NCBI RefSeq assembly: GCF_000196875.2
Contig: NC_014532.2
Coordinates: 558,001 to 622,000 of the forward strand
DNA length: 64,000 nt
Direction of reading: 5' to 3'
Source: Halomonas elongata DSM 2581
GTDB lineage: Bacteria; Pseudomonadota; Gammaproteobacteria; Pseudomonadales; Halomonadaceae
The stretch's first letter is position 1. Every line of letters begins with the position of its first letter. Positions 37,628 through 46,169 of the stretch are shown piece by piece. The position numbers were made by a program, and so were the translations under genes. Under the pieces are notes generated by a model. It saw nothing but the letters and a program-made list of their open reading frames with translations, did not search any database and was not told where the DNA came from.

Positions 37628-39105
37628 GGGGAGTCCTCCGTCATGGCATGAATGGGAGTGGGGGAAAGACGCTGCCGCCGACGCAGCAGGCGGCCGCGGC
37701 GGTGGTCGGCGAAATGGCCGTCGCGATAGGCGATCGCCCCGTTGACCGTGACCAGGTCGATGCCGCGAGCCGCGGCGATGGGGCGGGCGTAGTCGGCGGT
37801 ATCCTCGAGCGTCGTCAGGTCGAATAGCGTCAGGTCGGCGTAGGCGCCCTCGCGGATGACGCCCCGGTCAGTGAGGCCGAACTGTGCCGCCGAGAGGCCG
37901 GTCATCTTGCGCACCGCCTCGGCCAGCGGCATCAGGCCCAGGTCGCGACTGTAGCGGGCCAGAACCCGTGGAAAGGCGCCCCACAGGCGCGGATGCGGAT
38001 GCGGGTCGTTGGGCAGGCCATCGGAGCCGATCATCGACAGCGGGTGGGCCAGCACCCGGCGCATGTCGTCCTCGCTCATGTTGTGATAGACGGCACCGGC
38101 CGGTTGCAGGCGTCGCGCGGCATCCATCAGCGAGACGTTCCAGTCGGCGGCGATGTCGGCCAGCGGGCGGCGCGCCTGCTCGGGATGCGGATCCGACCAG
38201 GTGATGAAGATCGCGATCTCGTCGGTGACCTGGCCCAGGTCGAGGGTCGAGGAACCCGCCGTGTAGGGGTAGCAGTCGCAGTGCACGCGATGTTCCCGTG
38301 CGGCCCGTTCGAGGCTGGAAAGGGCCAGGGGAGCATTGCCCCAGTTGCCGGCGCCGGCGCACTTGAGGTGCGAGATGACCAGCGGTGCCTGGCCGTGCCG
38401 GGCGGTGGCGTAGGCTTCGTCCATGGCGTCGAGCAGGCCGGCGAATTCATCGCGCAGGTGCGTGGTGTAGAGGCCGCCGGCGGCGCCGACCTCGTCGACC
38501 AGGGCACGCATCTCGGTGTCGGGGGCATGGAAGGCATTGCGGTAGGCCAGCCCCGAGCTCATGCCCAGGGCGCCGTCGTCCAGCGCGTCGCGCAGCGAGC
38601 GCCGCATGGCCTCGATCTCCGCCGCTTCGGCGGGCCGGGCGAAATCGTCCATCACCTGGCTGCGCAGGCTGGTATGGCCGATCAGTGCGGCGACGTTGAC
38701 CGAGGGCACGGCGTCGTCCACCGCCCGGGCATAGTCGGCGAAGCTCGGGTAGCGGAAGTCTTCGACGCCGCCCAGCAGGTTCATCGGGTCCGGCACGCTG
38801 TCGCGCAGGGTCACGGGCGAGGCGCTGATGCCACAGTTGCCCACCACCACCGTGGTCACGCCCTGGGAGAGCTTGGGCTGCATCTCGGGGGTGCGGATGA
38901 CGTTGGTGTCGTCGTGGGTGTGGACATCGATGAACCCCGGCGCCAGATAACGCCCGTGGGCCTCGATGACAGTCGTGGCGTCGTCCGCGGCGAGCCTTCC
39001 CACGGCGACGATGCGCTCGCCGCTCACGGCGATGTCGGCTGGAAAGGGCGCGGCGCCGGTACCGTCGAGCACCATGGCGCCGCGAATCAGCAGGTCGTGA
39101 TGCAT
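37624..39105 (-). CDS. N-acyl-D-amino-acid deacylase (D-aminoacylase)
   Basis: Amidohydrolase that splits N-acyl-D-amino acids to a free D-amino acid and an organic acid. 493 residues from the ATG at 39105, next to the rpiR stop. Zinc-site features: FIDVHTHDD (His62, His64), VVGNCG (bridging Cys91, the D-aminoacylase mark), THLRDE and ISHLKCAG (later His ligands), and the catalytic Asp in MIGSDGLP. Coupled to ridA by a 4-nt overlap. Cytoplasmic, so the N-acyl substrate must be imported, presumably by the neighbouring symporter. Confidence 0.91.
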   Translation of the reverse strand: MHHDLLIRGAMVLDGTGAAPFPADIAVSGERIVAVGRLAADDATTVIEAHGRYLAPGFIDVHTHDDTNVIRTPEMQPKLSQGVTTVVVGNCGISASPVTLRDSVPDPMNLLGGVEDFRYPSFADYARAVDDAVPSVNVAALIGHTSLRSQVMDDFARPAEAAEIEAMRRSLRDALDDGALGMSSGLAYRNAFHAPDTEMRALVDEVGAAGGLYTTHLRDEFAGLLDAMDEAYATARHGQAPLVISHLKCAGAGNWGNAPLALSSLERAAREHRVHCDCYPYTAGSSTLDLGQVTDEIAIFITWSDPHPEQARRPLADIAADWNVSLMDAARRLQPAGAVYHNMSEDDMRRVLAHPLSMIGSDGLPNDPHPHPRLWGAFPRVLARYSRDLGLMPLAEAVRKMTGLSAAQFGLTDRGVIREGAYADLTLFDLTTLEDTADYARPIAAARGIDLVTVNGAIAYRDGHFADHRRGRLLRRRQRLSPTPIHAMTEDSP

Positions 39106-39106
39106 G

Positions 39107-39973
39107 TCAGTCCCCCAGGGGCTGGCGGTTGTCGCCGCCGCGATGGGCGTCCAGGGTGATCTTGAGCCGGCGCAGCTTGTCGCGGCTTCGATCCTGATGA
39201 CGCAGGGCCAGTTCGAGGGCCAGCACATCGATGGCGGCGAGCACGGCATAGCGCGATGCCGAGGGGTGATAGATGAAGTCGGTCTCGCGGGCGGCTACCG
39301 GCAGCACGACATCGGCGGTCTCGGCCAGGGGCGAGCCGTTGGCGGTGATCGCCACGACCCTGGCACCGTACTGGCGGGCGATCTGTGCCGACTCGACGAT
39401 CTCGGGCGTGTAGCCGCTCACCGAGAGGGTGACCACCACATCGTCGGGCTCCAGGGTCGAGGCCACCATGCGCGGCAACAGCGATTGCGGATAGGCGCTG
39501 ATCGCGTAGCCCAGCCTGACCAGCCGAAACTGCAGTTCCTGGGCCAGCATGGTGGAGCCGCCGCCGGCGCCGAACACCAGGATCTGGCGGGCACCGTCGA
39601 GTAGTTCGATGGCCCCGGCGACGTCGGCCTGTTCCATCAGTTCGCGATTGACTTCGAGCGTCTGGGTGGCGATGTCGTAGACGGCGCCGAGTCCATCGGT
39701 ATCGCCGGCGTCCTGGATGAAGCGACGCCCGGCGGCCAGGGCGCGGGCCAGGCGCAGCTTGAGGTCGCGTACGTTCTGGCAACCCACGGCACGGGCGAAG
39801 CGGGTCACGCTGGCGTCGCTGACGTCGGCGCGTGCGGCGATGTCACCGATGCTGGCTTCGCTGACGAAGTCGATATCGGCGAAGATCAATTCGGCGACCT
39901 TCTTTTCGGCGTCACGCAAGCCGGCGAAATCGCTGGTGATGCGTGACAGGATGTCGATGTCCTGAGTCACCAT
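39107..39973 (-). CDS. RpiR-family transcriptional regulator
   Basis: 288 residues from the ATG at 39973, which has CCAGGAG before it. N-terminal HTH_6 domain (about 1-75, ADVSDASVTRFARAVG) and a C-terminal SIS sugar-isomerase-fold ligand domain (about 120-260, ILVFGAGGGSTMLAQEL and VVTLSVSGYTPEIVE). RpiR regulators usually sense phosphorylated sugars, but members near D-amino-acid genes occur. It leads the deacylase-ridA run with 1 bp spacing and is divergent from the PLP lyase gene, so it likely controls both. Confidence 0.88.
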   Translation of the reverse strand: MVTQDIDILSRITSDFAGLRDAEKKVAELIFADIDFVSEASIGDIAARADVSDASVTRFARAVGCQNVRDLKLRLARALAAGRRFIQDAGDTDGLGAVYDIATQTLEVNRELMEQADVAGAIELLDGARQILVFGAGGGSTMLAQELQFRLVRLGYAISAYPQSLLPRMVASTLEPDDVVVTLSVSGYTPEIVESAQIARQYGARVVAITANGSPLAETADVVLPVAARETDFIYHPSASRYAVLAAIDVLALELALRHQDRSRDKLRRLKITLDAHRGGDNRQPLGD

Positions 39974-40000
39974 TGGCTCCTGGCGTGTGGTGAATGGCTT

Positions 40001-40064
40001 GGAAACACTGCTTAAATGCCTACGCGTGCTAATCACTACGCTCGGCGATTTATTCAGCGTTTCC
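40001..40064. repeat. Palindrome-ended interspersed repeat, short copy
   Basis: 64 bp with inverted ends GGAAACACTGCTTAAATGCC and (complement of) GGCGATTTATTCAGCGTTTCC. It matches both ends of the 145-bp copy at 27573-27717 and lacks the middle. It lies in the divergent promoter region between rpiR and the PLP lyase gene. Confidence 0.65.
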
Positions 40065-40213
40065 TTGGATCCTTAGAGAAGGGCCTGTGGTTGCCTGTCG
40101 ATCAAGGTATGGTATTTTCTAACAAGAAATCAATATGTGTGAAAGTTTTTATCAGGGCGCCGTCGCGAAGGCGGTGTCGCAAGGCCCGATTCCCGAACAC
40201 GAGGAGTGACGAG

Positions 40214-41425
40214 ATGCGTCAGATGGCGTCGAAGATGGGTGACAAGGGAGTCCCGGAATCCGGGACCTCGCTGCTGGAGGGCGTGAGTCTGCCGGCGGCG
40301 GCGATCCAGGAAGCGCCGCTGGCGCACAACCTGGCGTGGATGCAGCGTTTCGCCGAGTCGCATGGCGCAGAGCTGGCGCCGCACGGCAAGACCACCATGA
40401 CGCCCGAGCTGTTCCGTCGTCAGCTCGAGGCGGGCGCCTGGGGCATCACCCTGGCCACCGCACCGCAGTGTCGCGCGGCGTTCGTCAGTGGAGTCGAGCG
40501 GTTGTTGATGGCCAACCAGCTGGTGGGCCGTGCCAACATGGCGATCATTGCCGATCTGATCGAGGCGGGCGCCGACTTCCACTGCGTGATCGATGGCGAG
40601 GACAATGCGCGGGCCCTGGGGCGTTTCTTCTCTGAACGTGGCCTGACCCTCAAGGTGCTGATCGAGCTGGGCGTCGAAGGCGGGCGCACCGGCTGCCGTT
40701 CCGTCGAGGCGGTGAGCGAGCTGGCCCGGATCGTCGACACCGAGCCGGGCCTGGCATTGGCCGGCATGGAAGGCTACGAGGGCGTGGTGCATGCCGAGGA
40801 TCCGGTGCCGGCGATTCGCGATTACGCCGCACGGCTGGTCGAGGCCGCCCGTCGCCTGGATGACGAGGGCCGGTTCGGCGTGGATGCCCCGATCATCACC
40901 GCCTCGGGATCGGCCTGGTATGACCTGATCGCCGAGACCTTCGACGCCGCCGAGCTGCGCTCCCGCTTCACCCCGGTGATCCGCCCGGGCTGCTATGTGG
41001 TGCACGATCATGGCATCTATCGCCAGGCCCAGCGCGGCGTGCTGTCGCGGCGGCCCGATCTGCACGAAGGGCTGCGGCCGGCGCTCGAGGTCTTCGCCCA
41101 GGTGCAGTCGTTGCCCGAGCCGGGACTGGCCATCGTGGCGCTCGGCAAGCGCGACATCGGCTTCGATCACCTGCCCGAGCCGCTGCGCCGCTATCGCGAG
41201 GGCGGCTCGGCGGACGAGGTGCTGAGCGTGTCGGGCTGGGAGCTCACCAAGCTGATGGACCAGCATGCCTTCATCCGCTTGCCCGAGCACGCCGACAATG
41301 TACGGGTCGGTGACGTGGTGGCCTTCGGGGCTTCCCACCCCTGCCTGACCTTCGACAAGTGGCGGCGCATCTGCCTGGTCGATGAACACCTGACGGTGAC
41401 CGAGACGCTCGAAACGGCGTTCTGA
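40214..41425 (+). CDS. D-threonine aldolase / D-serine dehydratase-like PLP enzyme
   Basis: 403 residues from the ATG at 40214, 7 nt behind GAGGAG; the frame is open upstream but through the repeat. Fold-type III (alanine-racemase-like) PLP enzyme: the Schiff-base lysine is in APHGKTTMTPEL (Lys59), and the C-terminal metal ligands His375 and Cys377 sit in GASHPCLTFDKW, as in eukaryotic-type D-serine dehydratase and D-threonine aldolase. It would cleave a D-3-hydroxyamino acid. With the D-aminoacylase and RidA it forms a plausible D-amino-acid breakdown route. The exact substrate is not decidable here. Confidence 0.85.
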   Translation: MRQMASKMGDKGVPESGTSLLEGVSLPAAAIQEAPLAHNLAWMQRFAESHGAELAPHGKTTMTPELFRRQLEAGAWGITLATAPQCRAAFVSGVERLLMANQLVGRANMAIIADLIEAGADFHCVIDGEDNARALGRFFSERGLTLKVLIELGVEGGRTGCRSVEAVSELARIVDTEPGLALAGMEGYEGVVHAEDPVPAIRDYAARLVEAARRLDDEGRFGVDAPIITASGSAWYDLIAETFDAAELRSRFTPVIRPGCYVVHDHGIYRQAQRGVLSRRPDLHEGLRPALEVFAQVQSLPEPGLAIVALGKRDIGFDHLPEPLRRYREGGSADEVLSVSGWELTKLMDQHAFIRLPEHADNVRVGDVVAFGASHPCLTFDKWRRICLVDEHLTVTETLETAF

Positions 41426-41531
41426 GCCACTGTTCGTCTTCCACTGCTGAGTGTGGCATGCTGTCGGGCGGTCCTTCCGGGCCGTCATGCACAGGGTGAT
41501 TTTCGCGGCCTGTGCCCCACAATTCATTCAC

Positions 41532-41627
41532 TGTCGCCAGGGGAGTCTCGTACCGACGGGGCTGAGAAAGCGCGTGACGCTGACCCTGGAACCTGATCCG
41601 GTTCACACCGGCGGAGGAAGTGCGACA
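41532..41627 (+). ncRNA. TPP riboswitch (THI element)
   Basis: The conserved core is clear: GGGGAGTC, then GGGGCTGAGA (41557-41566), then GACCC and GAACCTGATCCGGTT (41589-41603), then ACACCGGCGGAGGAAG (41605-41620). Flanking TGTCGC (41532-41537) pairs exactly with GCGACA (41622-41627), forming P1, whose last base is the A of the symporter start codon. The Shine-Dalgarno GGAGGAAG (41612-41619) is inside the conserved 3' part, so TPP binding should block translation initiation directly. Confidence 0.93.
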
Positions 41628-43033
41628 TGCCTTACTTGACGTCAGCCGTGCTCGGCGCGGCGCTGCTGTGTTTTGCCTACCTGGGCCTGCGGGCCCGCCG
41701 GGCCGATGGCCCCCTCGACGACTATGTGACCGCTCGCAACTCCCAGAGCGCCCGCTCGCTGGGCGTTTCCTTCCTGGCATCGGGCATGGGGGCCTGGATT
41801 CTCTTCGCGCCACCGGAGATCGGTGCCATGGTCGGGCCGTTGGCGCTGGTCGGCTATGCCCTCGGCTCCGCCTTGCCCTTCATCGTGCTGAGCCTGTACG
41901 GGCCGGTGATCCGTCGTTACCTGCCCGAGGGGCGCAGCATCGGCGAGTTCGCCGAGGCCTGCTATGGGCAGGGCGTGCGGCGCTGGGTCACGCTCGTTTC
42001 GATCCTCTACATGGCGTGTTTCCTGGCCGCCGAACTGACGGCCATTGGCGCGATTGCCTCCTTGCTTTCCGAGGTGCCGGCGGGGCTGGTGGTGATGGGC
42101 GTGGCGGTCGTCACCCTGGTGTACACGGCAGTGGGCGGACTGCGTGCCAGCCTGGCCACGGATCGCTGGCAGGGCTGGCTGCTGCTGGCGCTTCTGGTGC
42201 TGGTGGCCGGCGTGGTGGTCTGGGTCCTGCCGCCCTTGCCGGAAAACGCGTCAATGCCGACCACGCCTTCGGTGAATGCCCTCTCGGTGGCCTTGACCCT
42301 GATTATCGCGGTCACGGCGGCGGAGCTGTTCCACCAGGGGTACTGGCAGCGTGTCTGGGCCGCCGAGACGAATGGCGCACTGGGGCGCGGCGCCCTGCTG
42401 GGCGGGGTTGGCGTGCTGCTGGTGGTCATGGTGATCGGTGGCCTCGGCATTCTGGCCGCCATGCATGGATTGCCGTTGGGCGAGCCGCCGATTCCCTTCT
42501 TCGCGCTGCTGGCCGAGGCGCCGGGTTGGCTGGCCGTGCCGGCACTGGTGCTGGCCGTCACCCTGGTGGCGTCGAGCGTGGATACCCTGCAGAACGCCAT
42601 CGCCTCCCTGGTGGTGGCGGGCTCCGGGCGTCGCGGGCTATCCATCGGCTCCGCGCGGCTGGCCACCGTGGTCCTGATGGTCCCGGTGGTGGTGGTCGCC
42701 CTGCAGGAACTCTCCGTGTTGCGGCTGTTTCTGATCGCCGATCTGCTGTGTGCGGCCACCGTGGTGCCGGTCTTGCTGGGCGTCTGGCGGCGGATGGGCT
42801 CCCTGGCGGCAATGGCCGGCGGTGTGGCAGGCCTGGTGGGTGCGGTCGTGCCGGGCTGGGTGGCCCAGGGCAGCCTGATGGCGGGCGTTCAGGCGGCCAG
42901 CTTCCCGGGTGGCATTCCCACCTTGTCGCCGTTTCTCTGCGCCCTGATCGCCTCGACGCTGGTCAGTCTGTTGATTGCCTGGTGTCGGCCCGCCCGGCGT
43001 TCCCGGTCGGTCGCCTCCGAGGGTGTCTCCTGA
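41627..43033 (+). CDS. Sodium:solute symporter under TPP riboswitch, ThiV-like
   Basis: 468-residue SSS-family transporter with about 13 hydrophobic segments (SFLASGMGAWILFAPPEIGAM in helix 2; LAVTLVASSVDTLQNAIAS in helix 8/9). It is the only gene immediately behind a TPP riboswitch, so it very probably imports thiamine or a thiamine precursor such as hydroxymethylpyrimidine, as predicted for the SSS-type ThiV transporters. The start ATG at 41627 closes the riboswitch P1 helix. Followed after 102 bp by ilvD, which needs no TPP itself, though acetolactate synthase in the same pathway does. Confidence 0.86.
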   Translation: MPYLTSAVLGAALLCFAYLGLRARRADGPLDDYVTARNSQSARSLGVSFLASGMGAWILFAPPEIGAMVGPLALVGYALGSALPFIVLSLYGPVIRRYLPEGRSIGEFAEACYGQGVRRWVTLVSILYMACFLAAELTAIGAIASLLSEVPAGLVVMGVAVVTLVYTAVGGLRASLATDRWQGWLLLALLVLVAGVVVWVLPPLPENASMPTTPSVNALSVALTLIIAVTAAELFHQGYWQRVWAAETNGALGRGALLGGVGVLLVVMVIGGLGILAAMHGLPLGEPPIPFFALLAEAPGWLAVPALVLAVTLVASSVDTLQNAIASLVVAGSGRRGLSIGSARLATVVLMVPVVVVALQELSVLRLFLIADLLCAATVVPVLLGVWRRMGSLAAMAGGVAGLVGAVVPGWVAQGSLMAGVQAASFPGGIPTLSPFLCALIASTLVSLLIAWCRPARRSRSVASEGVS

Positions 43034-43135
43034 GTCGCGAGTGCCAATGGGCAGGCCTTCCCGGGTTGCCAGCGCGGGTGTGGCCAGCCACCCTCTAAGG
43101 TCTGACTAGCGAGCCGAGACCCGAGGAGAACCCGC

Positions 43136-44824
43136 ATGAGCGATACGCCAAGTGATTCACGTCGTCGCTATTCCGCCCCGGTGGTGGATGGCGTCGGCAA
43201 GTCGGCCAGCCGCGCCATGCTGCGCGCGGTGGGCTTTTCCGATGACGACTTCAGCAAGCCGCAGGTGGGTATCGCCTCGACCTGGAGCCAGGTCACGCCC
43301 TGCAACAGCCATCTCGGCGAGCTGGCCGATCGGGCCAGTGCCGGCGCCGATGCGGCCGGTGGCAAGGGTGTGATCTTCAACACCATCACCATTTCCGATG
43401 GCATCGCCAACGGCACCGAGGGCATGAAGTACTCGCTGGTGTCGCGGGAGGTGATCGCCGATTCCATCGAGACGGTGGCCGGTTGCGAGGGCTTCGACGG
43501 CCTGGTAGCGCTGGGCGGCTGCGACAAGAACATGCCGGGGTGCCTGATGGGACTGGCCAGGTTGAACCGCCCCAGCGTCTTTGTCTATGGCGGTACCATC
43601 ATGCCCGGTGCCGATCATACCGACCTGGTTTCGGTGTTCGAGGCCATGGGCGCCCACAGTCGTGGTGATCTCGATCTCATCGACGTGAAGCGCATCGAGG
43701 AAACGGCGATTCCCGGCCCCGGTGCCTGCGGCGGCATGTATACCGCCAACACCATGGCCTCGGCCATCGAGGCGCTGGGCATGAGCCTGCCGGGCAGCTC
43801 CGCACAGAATGCCGTGTCGGACGAGAAGCGAGCCGACAGTCATGCGGCAGGGGAGGCGGTGCTGAACCTGCTCGAGCATGACATCAAGCCCTCGGACATC
43901 ATGACCCGGGAGGCCTTCGAGAATGCCATCACCGTGGTGATCGCGCTGGGCGGCTCGACCAATGCCGTGCTGCACCTGATCGCCATGGCCGACACCATCG
44001 GCGTGTCGCTGAGCCTCGAGGATTTCACCGCCATCGGCCGCCGCGTACCGGTGCTTGCCGACCTGCGCCCCAGCGGGCACTACATGATGAGCGAGCTGGT
44101 CGCCATCGGCGGCATCCTGCCATTGATGAAGACCCTGCTCGACGCCGGCCTGCTGCATGGCGATTGCCTGACGGTGACGGGGCGGACCCTGGCGGAAAAC
44201 CTGGCCGATGTTGCCCCCTATCCCGAGGGCCAGTCGATCATCGCGCCCCTCGATGCGCCGCTCAAGGACGAGAGCCACCTGCGCATCCTCTACGGCAATC
44301 TGGCGCCGGAAGGTGCGGTGGCCAAGATCACCGGCAAGGAAGGCACCCGCTTTACCGGCACGGCACGGGTGTTCGGTTCCGAAGAGCAGGCCCAGGCGAG
44401 CATCAACGACGGCGGCGTGGTGGCCGGCGATGTGGTGGTCATTCGTTACGAGGGGCCGCGCGGCGGGCCCGGCATGCGCGAGATGCTGACGCCGACCTCG
44501 GCGATCATGGGGCGGGGGCTCGGCGATCAGGTGGCCTTGATCACCGACGGGCGCTTCTCCGGCGGCAGCCACGGTTTCGTGGTCGGCCACGTCACGCCCG
44601 AGGCCTTCGACGGTGGCCCGCTGGCGCTGGTGGAGGATGGCGACAGCATCACCATCGATGCCGAGGCCAACACCATCGACGTGGCTCTGGATGACGACGA
44701 ACTGGCGCGTCGCCGCGCCGCCTGGCAGCGCCCCGAGCCTCGCTACACCCGGGGCGCCCTGGCCAAGTACGCGCGGGTCGTCAGCTCGGCCTCGATGGGC
44801 GCGGTGACCGATCGGCTGGAGTGA
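43136..44824 (+). CDS. ilvD: Dihydroxy-acid dehydratase
   Basis: Third common step of valine/isoleucine synthesis: dihydroxy-acid to 2-oxo acid. 562 residues, with the three iron-sulfur Cys ligands at 56 (TPCNSH), 129 (GGCDKNMPG, with the carbamylated Lys next to it) and 198 ([14 protein letters not shown]). Start ATG at 43136 after GAGGAGAA. The length and sequence fit the short IlvD branch; the wider family includes sugar-acid dehydratases, but the motif set favours IlvD. Ends 6 bp from a convergent gene. Confidence 0.9.
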   Translation: MSDTPSDSRRRYSAPVVDGVGKSASRAMLRAVGFSDDDFSKPQVGIASTWSQVTPCNSHLGELADRASAGADAAGGKGVIFNTITISDGIANGTEGMKYSLVSREVIADSIETVAGCEGFDGLVALGGCDKNMPGCLMGLARLNRPSVFVYGGTIMPGADHTDLVSVFEAMGAHSRGDLDLIDVKRIEETAIPGPGACGGMYTANTMASAIEALGMSLPGSSAQNAVSDEKRADSHAAGEAVLNLLEHDIKPSDIMTREAFENAITVVIALGGSTNAVLHLIAMADTIGVSLSLEDFTAIGRRVPVLADLRPSGHYMMSELVAIGGILPLMKTLLDAGLLHGDCLTVTGRTLAENLADVAPYPEGQSIIAPLDAPLKDESHLRILYGNLAPEGAVAKITGKEGTRFTGTARVFGSEEQAQASINDGGVVAGDVVVIRYEGPRGGPGMREMLTPTSAIMGRGLGDQVALITDGRFSGGSHGFVVGHVTPEAFDGGPLALVEDGDSITIDAEANTIDVALDDDELARRRAAWQRPEPRYTRGALAKYARVVSSASMGAVTDRLE

Positions 44825-44837
44825 CCGGGGTCACTCC
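44818..44837. repeat. Hairpin spanning both stop codons of convergent genes
   Basis: GGAGTGACC and GGTCACTCC are perfect 9-bp inverted arms around 2 bp. Each arm contains the stop codon of one gene (ilvD TGA 44822-44824; minus-strand gene TGA 44831-44833). No T-tract, so termination would need another mechanism. Confidence 0.6.
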
Positions 44838-45514
44838 GAAATGGCCGAGCGCATCATGTCCTCGAAGGACTTGGCGTTTTCGGGCAATTCGAAGATATCC
44901 GGCGCCGGAGAGGCGTCGGTCATCTCGGCCAGCCGGAAGCGGTCGCCGAAGCGCAGCATGCCCAGGCCGCGTTCTTCCAGCGTCGTGGCGATGGGATCGG
45001 ACTCGCCGGTCATGCTGCGCTGATAGTCGTGGAAGGCCGACATCAGCTCGAGCACTTGCGGGTCGTCGCTGAGCACGAGCTCGTCATCGTGCGCGCTGCC
45101 GTTCTTGTCGGTCCATTGAAGCCGGTAGACATCGCCTTCGAGGCCGGCGATGGATTCGCTGTCGCCCGTGGCCTCGAGGGCATCCACCCGGCTGGCCTGC
45201 TGGCCGGCGATGGTCTCGACCTCGCCACCGCCCATGTTCTCGGCCATGCCCTTGAGCTTGGCCATGTCCATGACCATGGTCTGCCCCTGCACCTGGGTGA
45301 CCAGGTAGCCCTTGCCGTCGCGCAGCAGCATGAAACCGGCCTGTGACTGGCCGGGGAAGTCCATTCGCAGGTTTTCACCCGCCCAGCGCACGTTCATGGT
45401 GACGCCGCCCTGATCCGATTGTGCTTCCAGGGTGGCCTGACCATCGGCCAGCGCGGGGGCCGAAGCGGTCATGACGAGTCCGGTGGCCAGCAGGCCGGTG
45501 GCGAGGTGTCGCAT
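44831..45514 (-). CDS. Secreted protein of unknown function, DUF4412-like
   Basis: 227 residues from the ATG at 45514, preceded by GGAGAAA. A signal peptide (MRHLATGLLATGLVMTASAPALA) is followed by a beta-rich periplasmic domain: VRWAGENLRMDFP, GFMLLRDGKGYLVTQ, MVMDMAKLKGMAENMGG. This resembles DUF4412/LolA-like hypothetical proteins that bind hydrophobic ligands, but the match is weak. Possibly transcribed with the small HTH gene upstream (77-bp gap). Confidence 0.7.
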   Translation of the reverse strand: MRHLATGLLATGLVMTASAPALADGQATLEAQSDQGGVTMNVRWAGENLRMDFPGQSQAGFMLLRDGKGYLVTQVQGQTMVMDMAKLKGMAENMGGGEVETIAGQQASRVDALEATGDSESIAGLEGDVYRLQWTDKNGSAHDDELVLSDDPQVLELMSAFHDYQRSMTGESDPIATTLEERGLGMLRFGDRFRLAEMTDASPAPDIFELPENAKSFEDMMRSAISE

Positions 45515-45591
45515 GGGATTTCTCCATGTCACTGAGGGTTGCCATATGCCCCGGGCGGCGTTCGTCGGCACCCGGGGCAGCGTCCGGTCGC

Positions 45592-45873
45592 TCAGGAAGC
45601 GGTGAACTCGGGATCGATGGTTCGCCGCAGGGTCCGCAGCTCATCGAGAGTGAGTTGTTCCAGGCGCCCGGCGAGCAGGTCGCTGATCTTCTGCATCGGC
45701 AGGCCGGCGCGGCGGGCAATGTCGCGGCTGCCGAGATCAGAGATGGCGATCAGCCGGGTGATGATGCGCATGAGGCGCGTGCGTTGTTCCAGATCCCTGA
45801 CATCGAGGTCAGGGCACCTTCGTGGAGGAGGATCGCTGGGATCCGTATCACAGGTATGGCTTGCCGTGCTCAT
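45592..45873 (-). CDS. Small XRE/HTH_37-type DNA-binding protein
   Basis: 93 residues from the ATG at 45873, which follows GGAG. The first 30 residues are polar and Pro-rich; the rest is a helix-turn-helix of the antitoxin-like HTH_37 type (GSRDIARRAGLPMQKISDLLAGRLEQLTLDEL). Such proteins are often HigA-like antitoxins, but no toxin-like gene is adjacent. It may regulate the secreted-protein gene downstream or the permease across the 296-bp gap. Confidence 0.72.
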   Translation of the reverse strand: MSTASHTCDTDPSDPPPRRCPDLDVRDLEQRTRLMRIITRLIAISDLGSRDIARRAGLPMQKISDLLAGRLEQLTLDELRTLRRTIDPEFTAS

Positions 45874-46087
45874 GATGCTCCAGTGGGATGGACGACCGCT
45901 ACAGGATGCTATCTTTTTCCCACTTTCGCCAGTGTCTCGCAAGCCCGATCCGGCAGGTCGCCGAGGGGAGGCCGACGGGGAGGGCGAGAGAGGGGAAATC
46001 GACGGAACAGACTACGACAAAAGAGGGAGAAGACGTGCAGGCTCGCGTTGTCATTCAATAGGTGTCGATGTTATTTGTTTTTTTCGA

Positions 46088-46101
46088 CGATTTATAAATC
46101 G
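46088..46101. promoter_or_regulatory. 14-bp palindrome upstream of APC permease gene
   Basis: CGATTTATAAATCG is a perfect palindrome within an AT-rich stretch of the 296-bp intergenic region, about 70 bp before the permease start. Candidate operator; the small HTH protein divergently encoded at 45592-45873 is one possible binder. Confidence 0.45.
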
Positions 46102-46169
46102 AACGCCACGATCCCGTGACGACCATCCATCGATAACAACCGATCGACAACCGAGTGGATAACCGACCT

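Noticed and set aside
45592..45873. Toxin-antitoxin module
   Set aside because: The HTH protein is antitoxin-like, but the neighbours are a signal-peptide protein and an APC permease, neither toxin-like.
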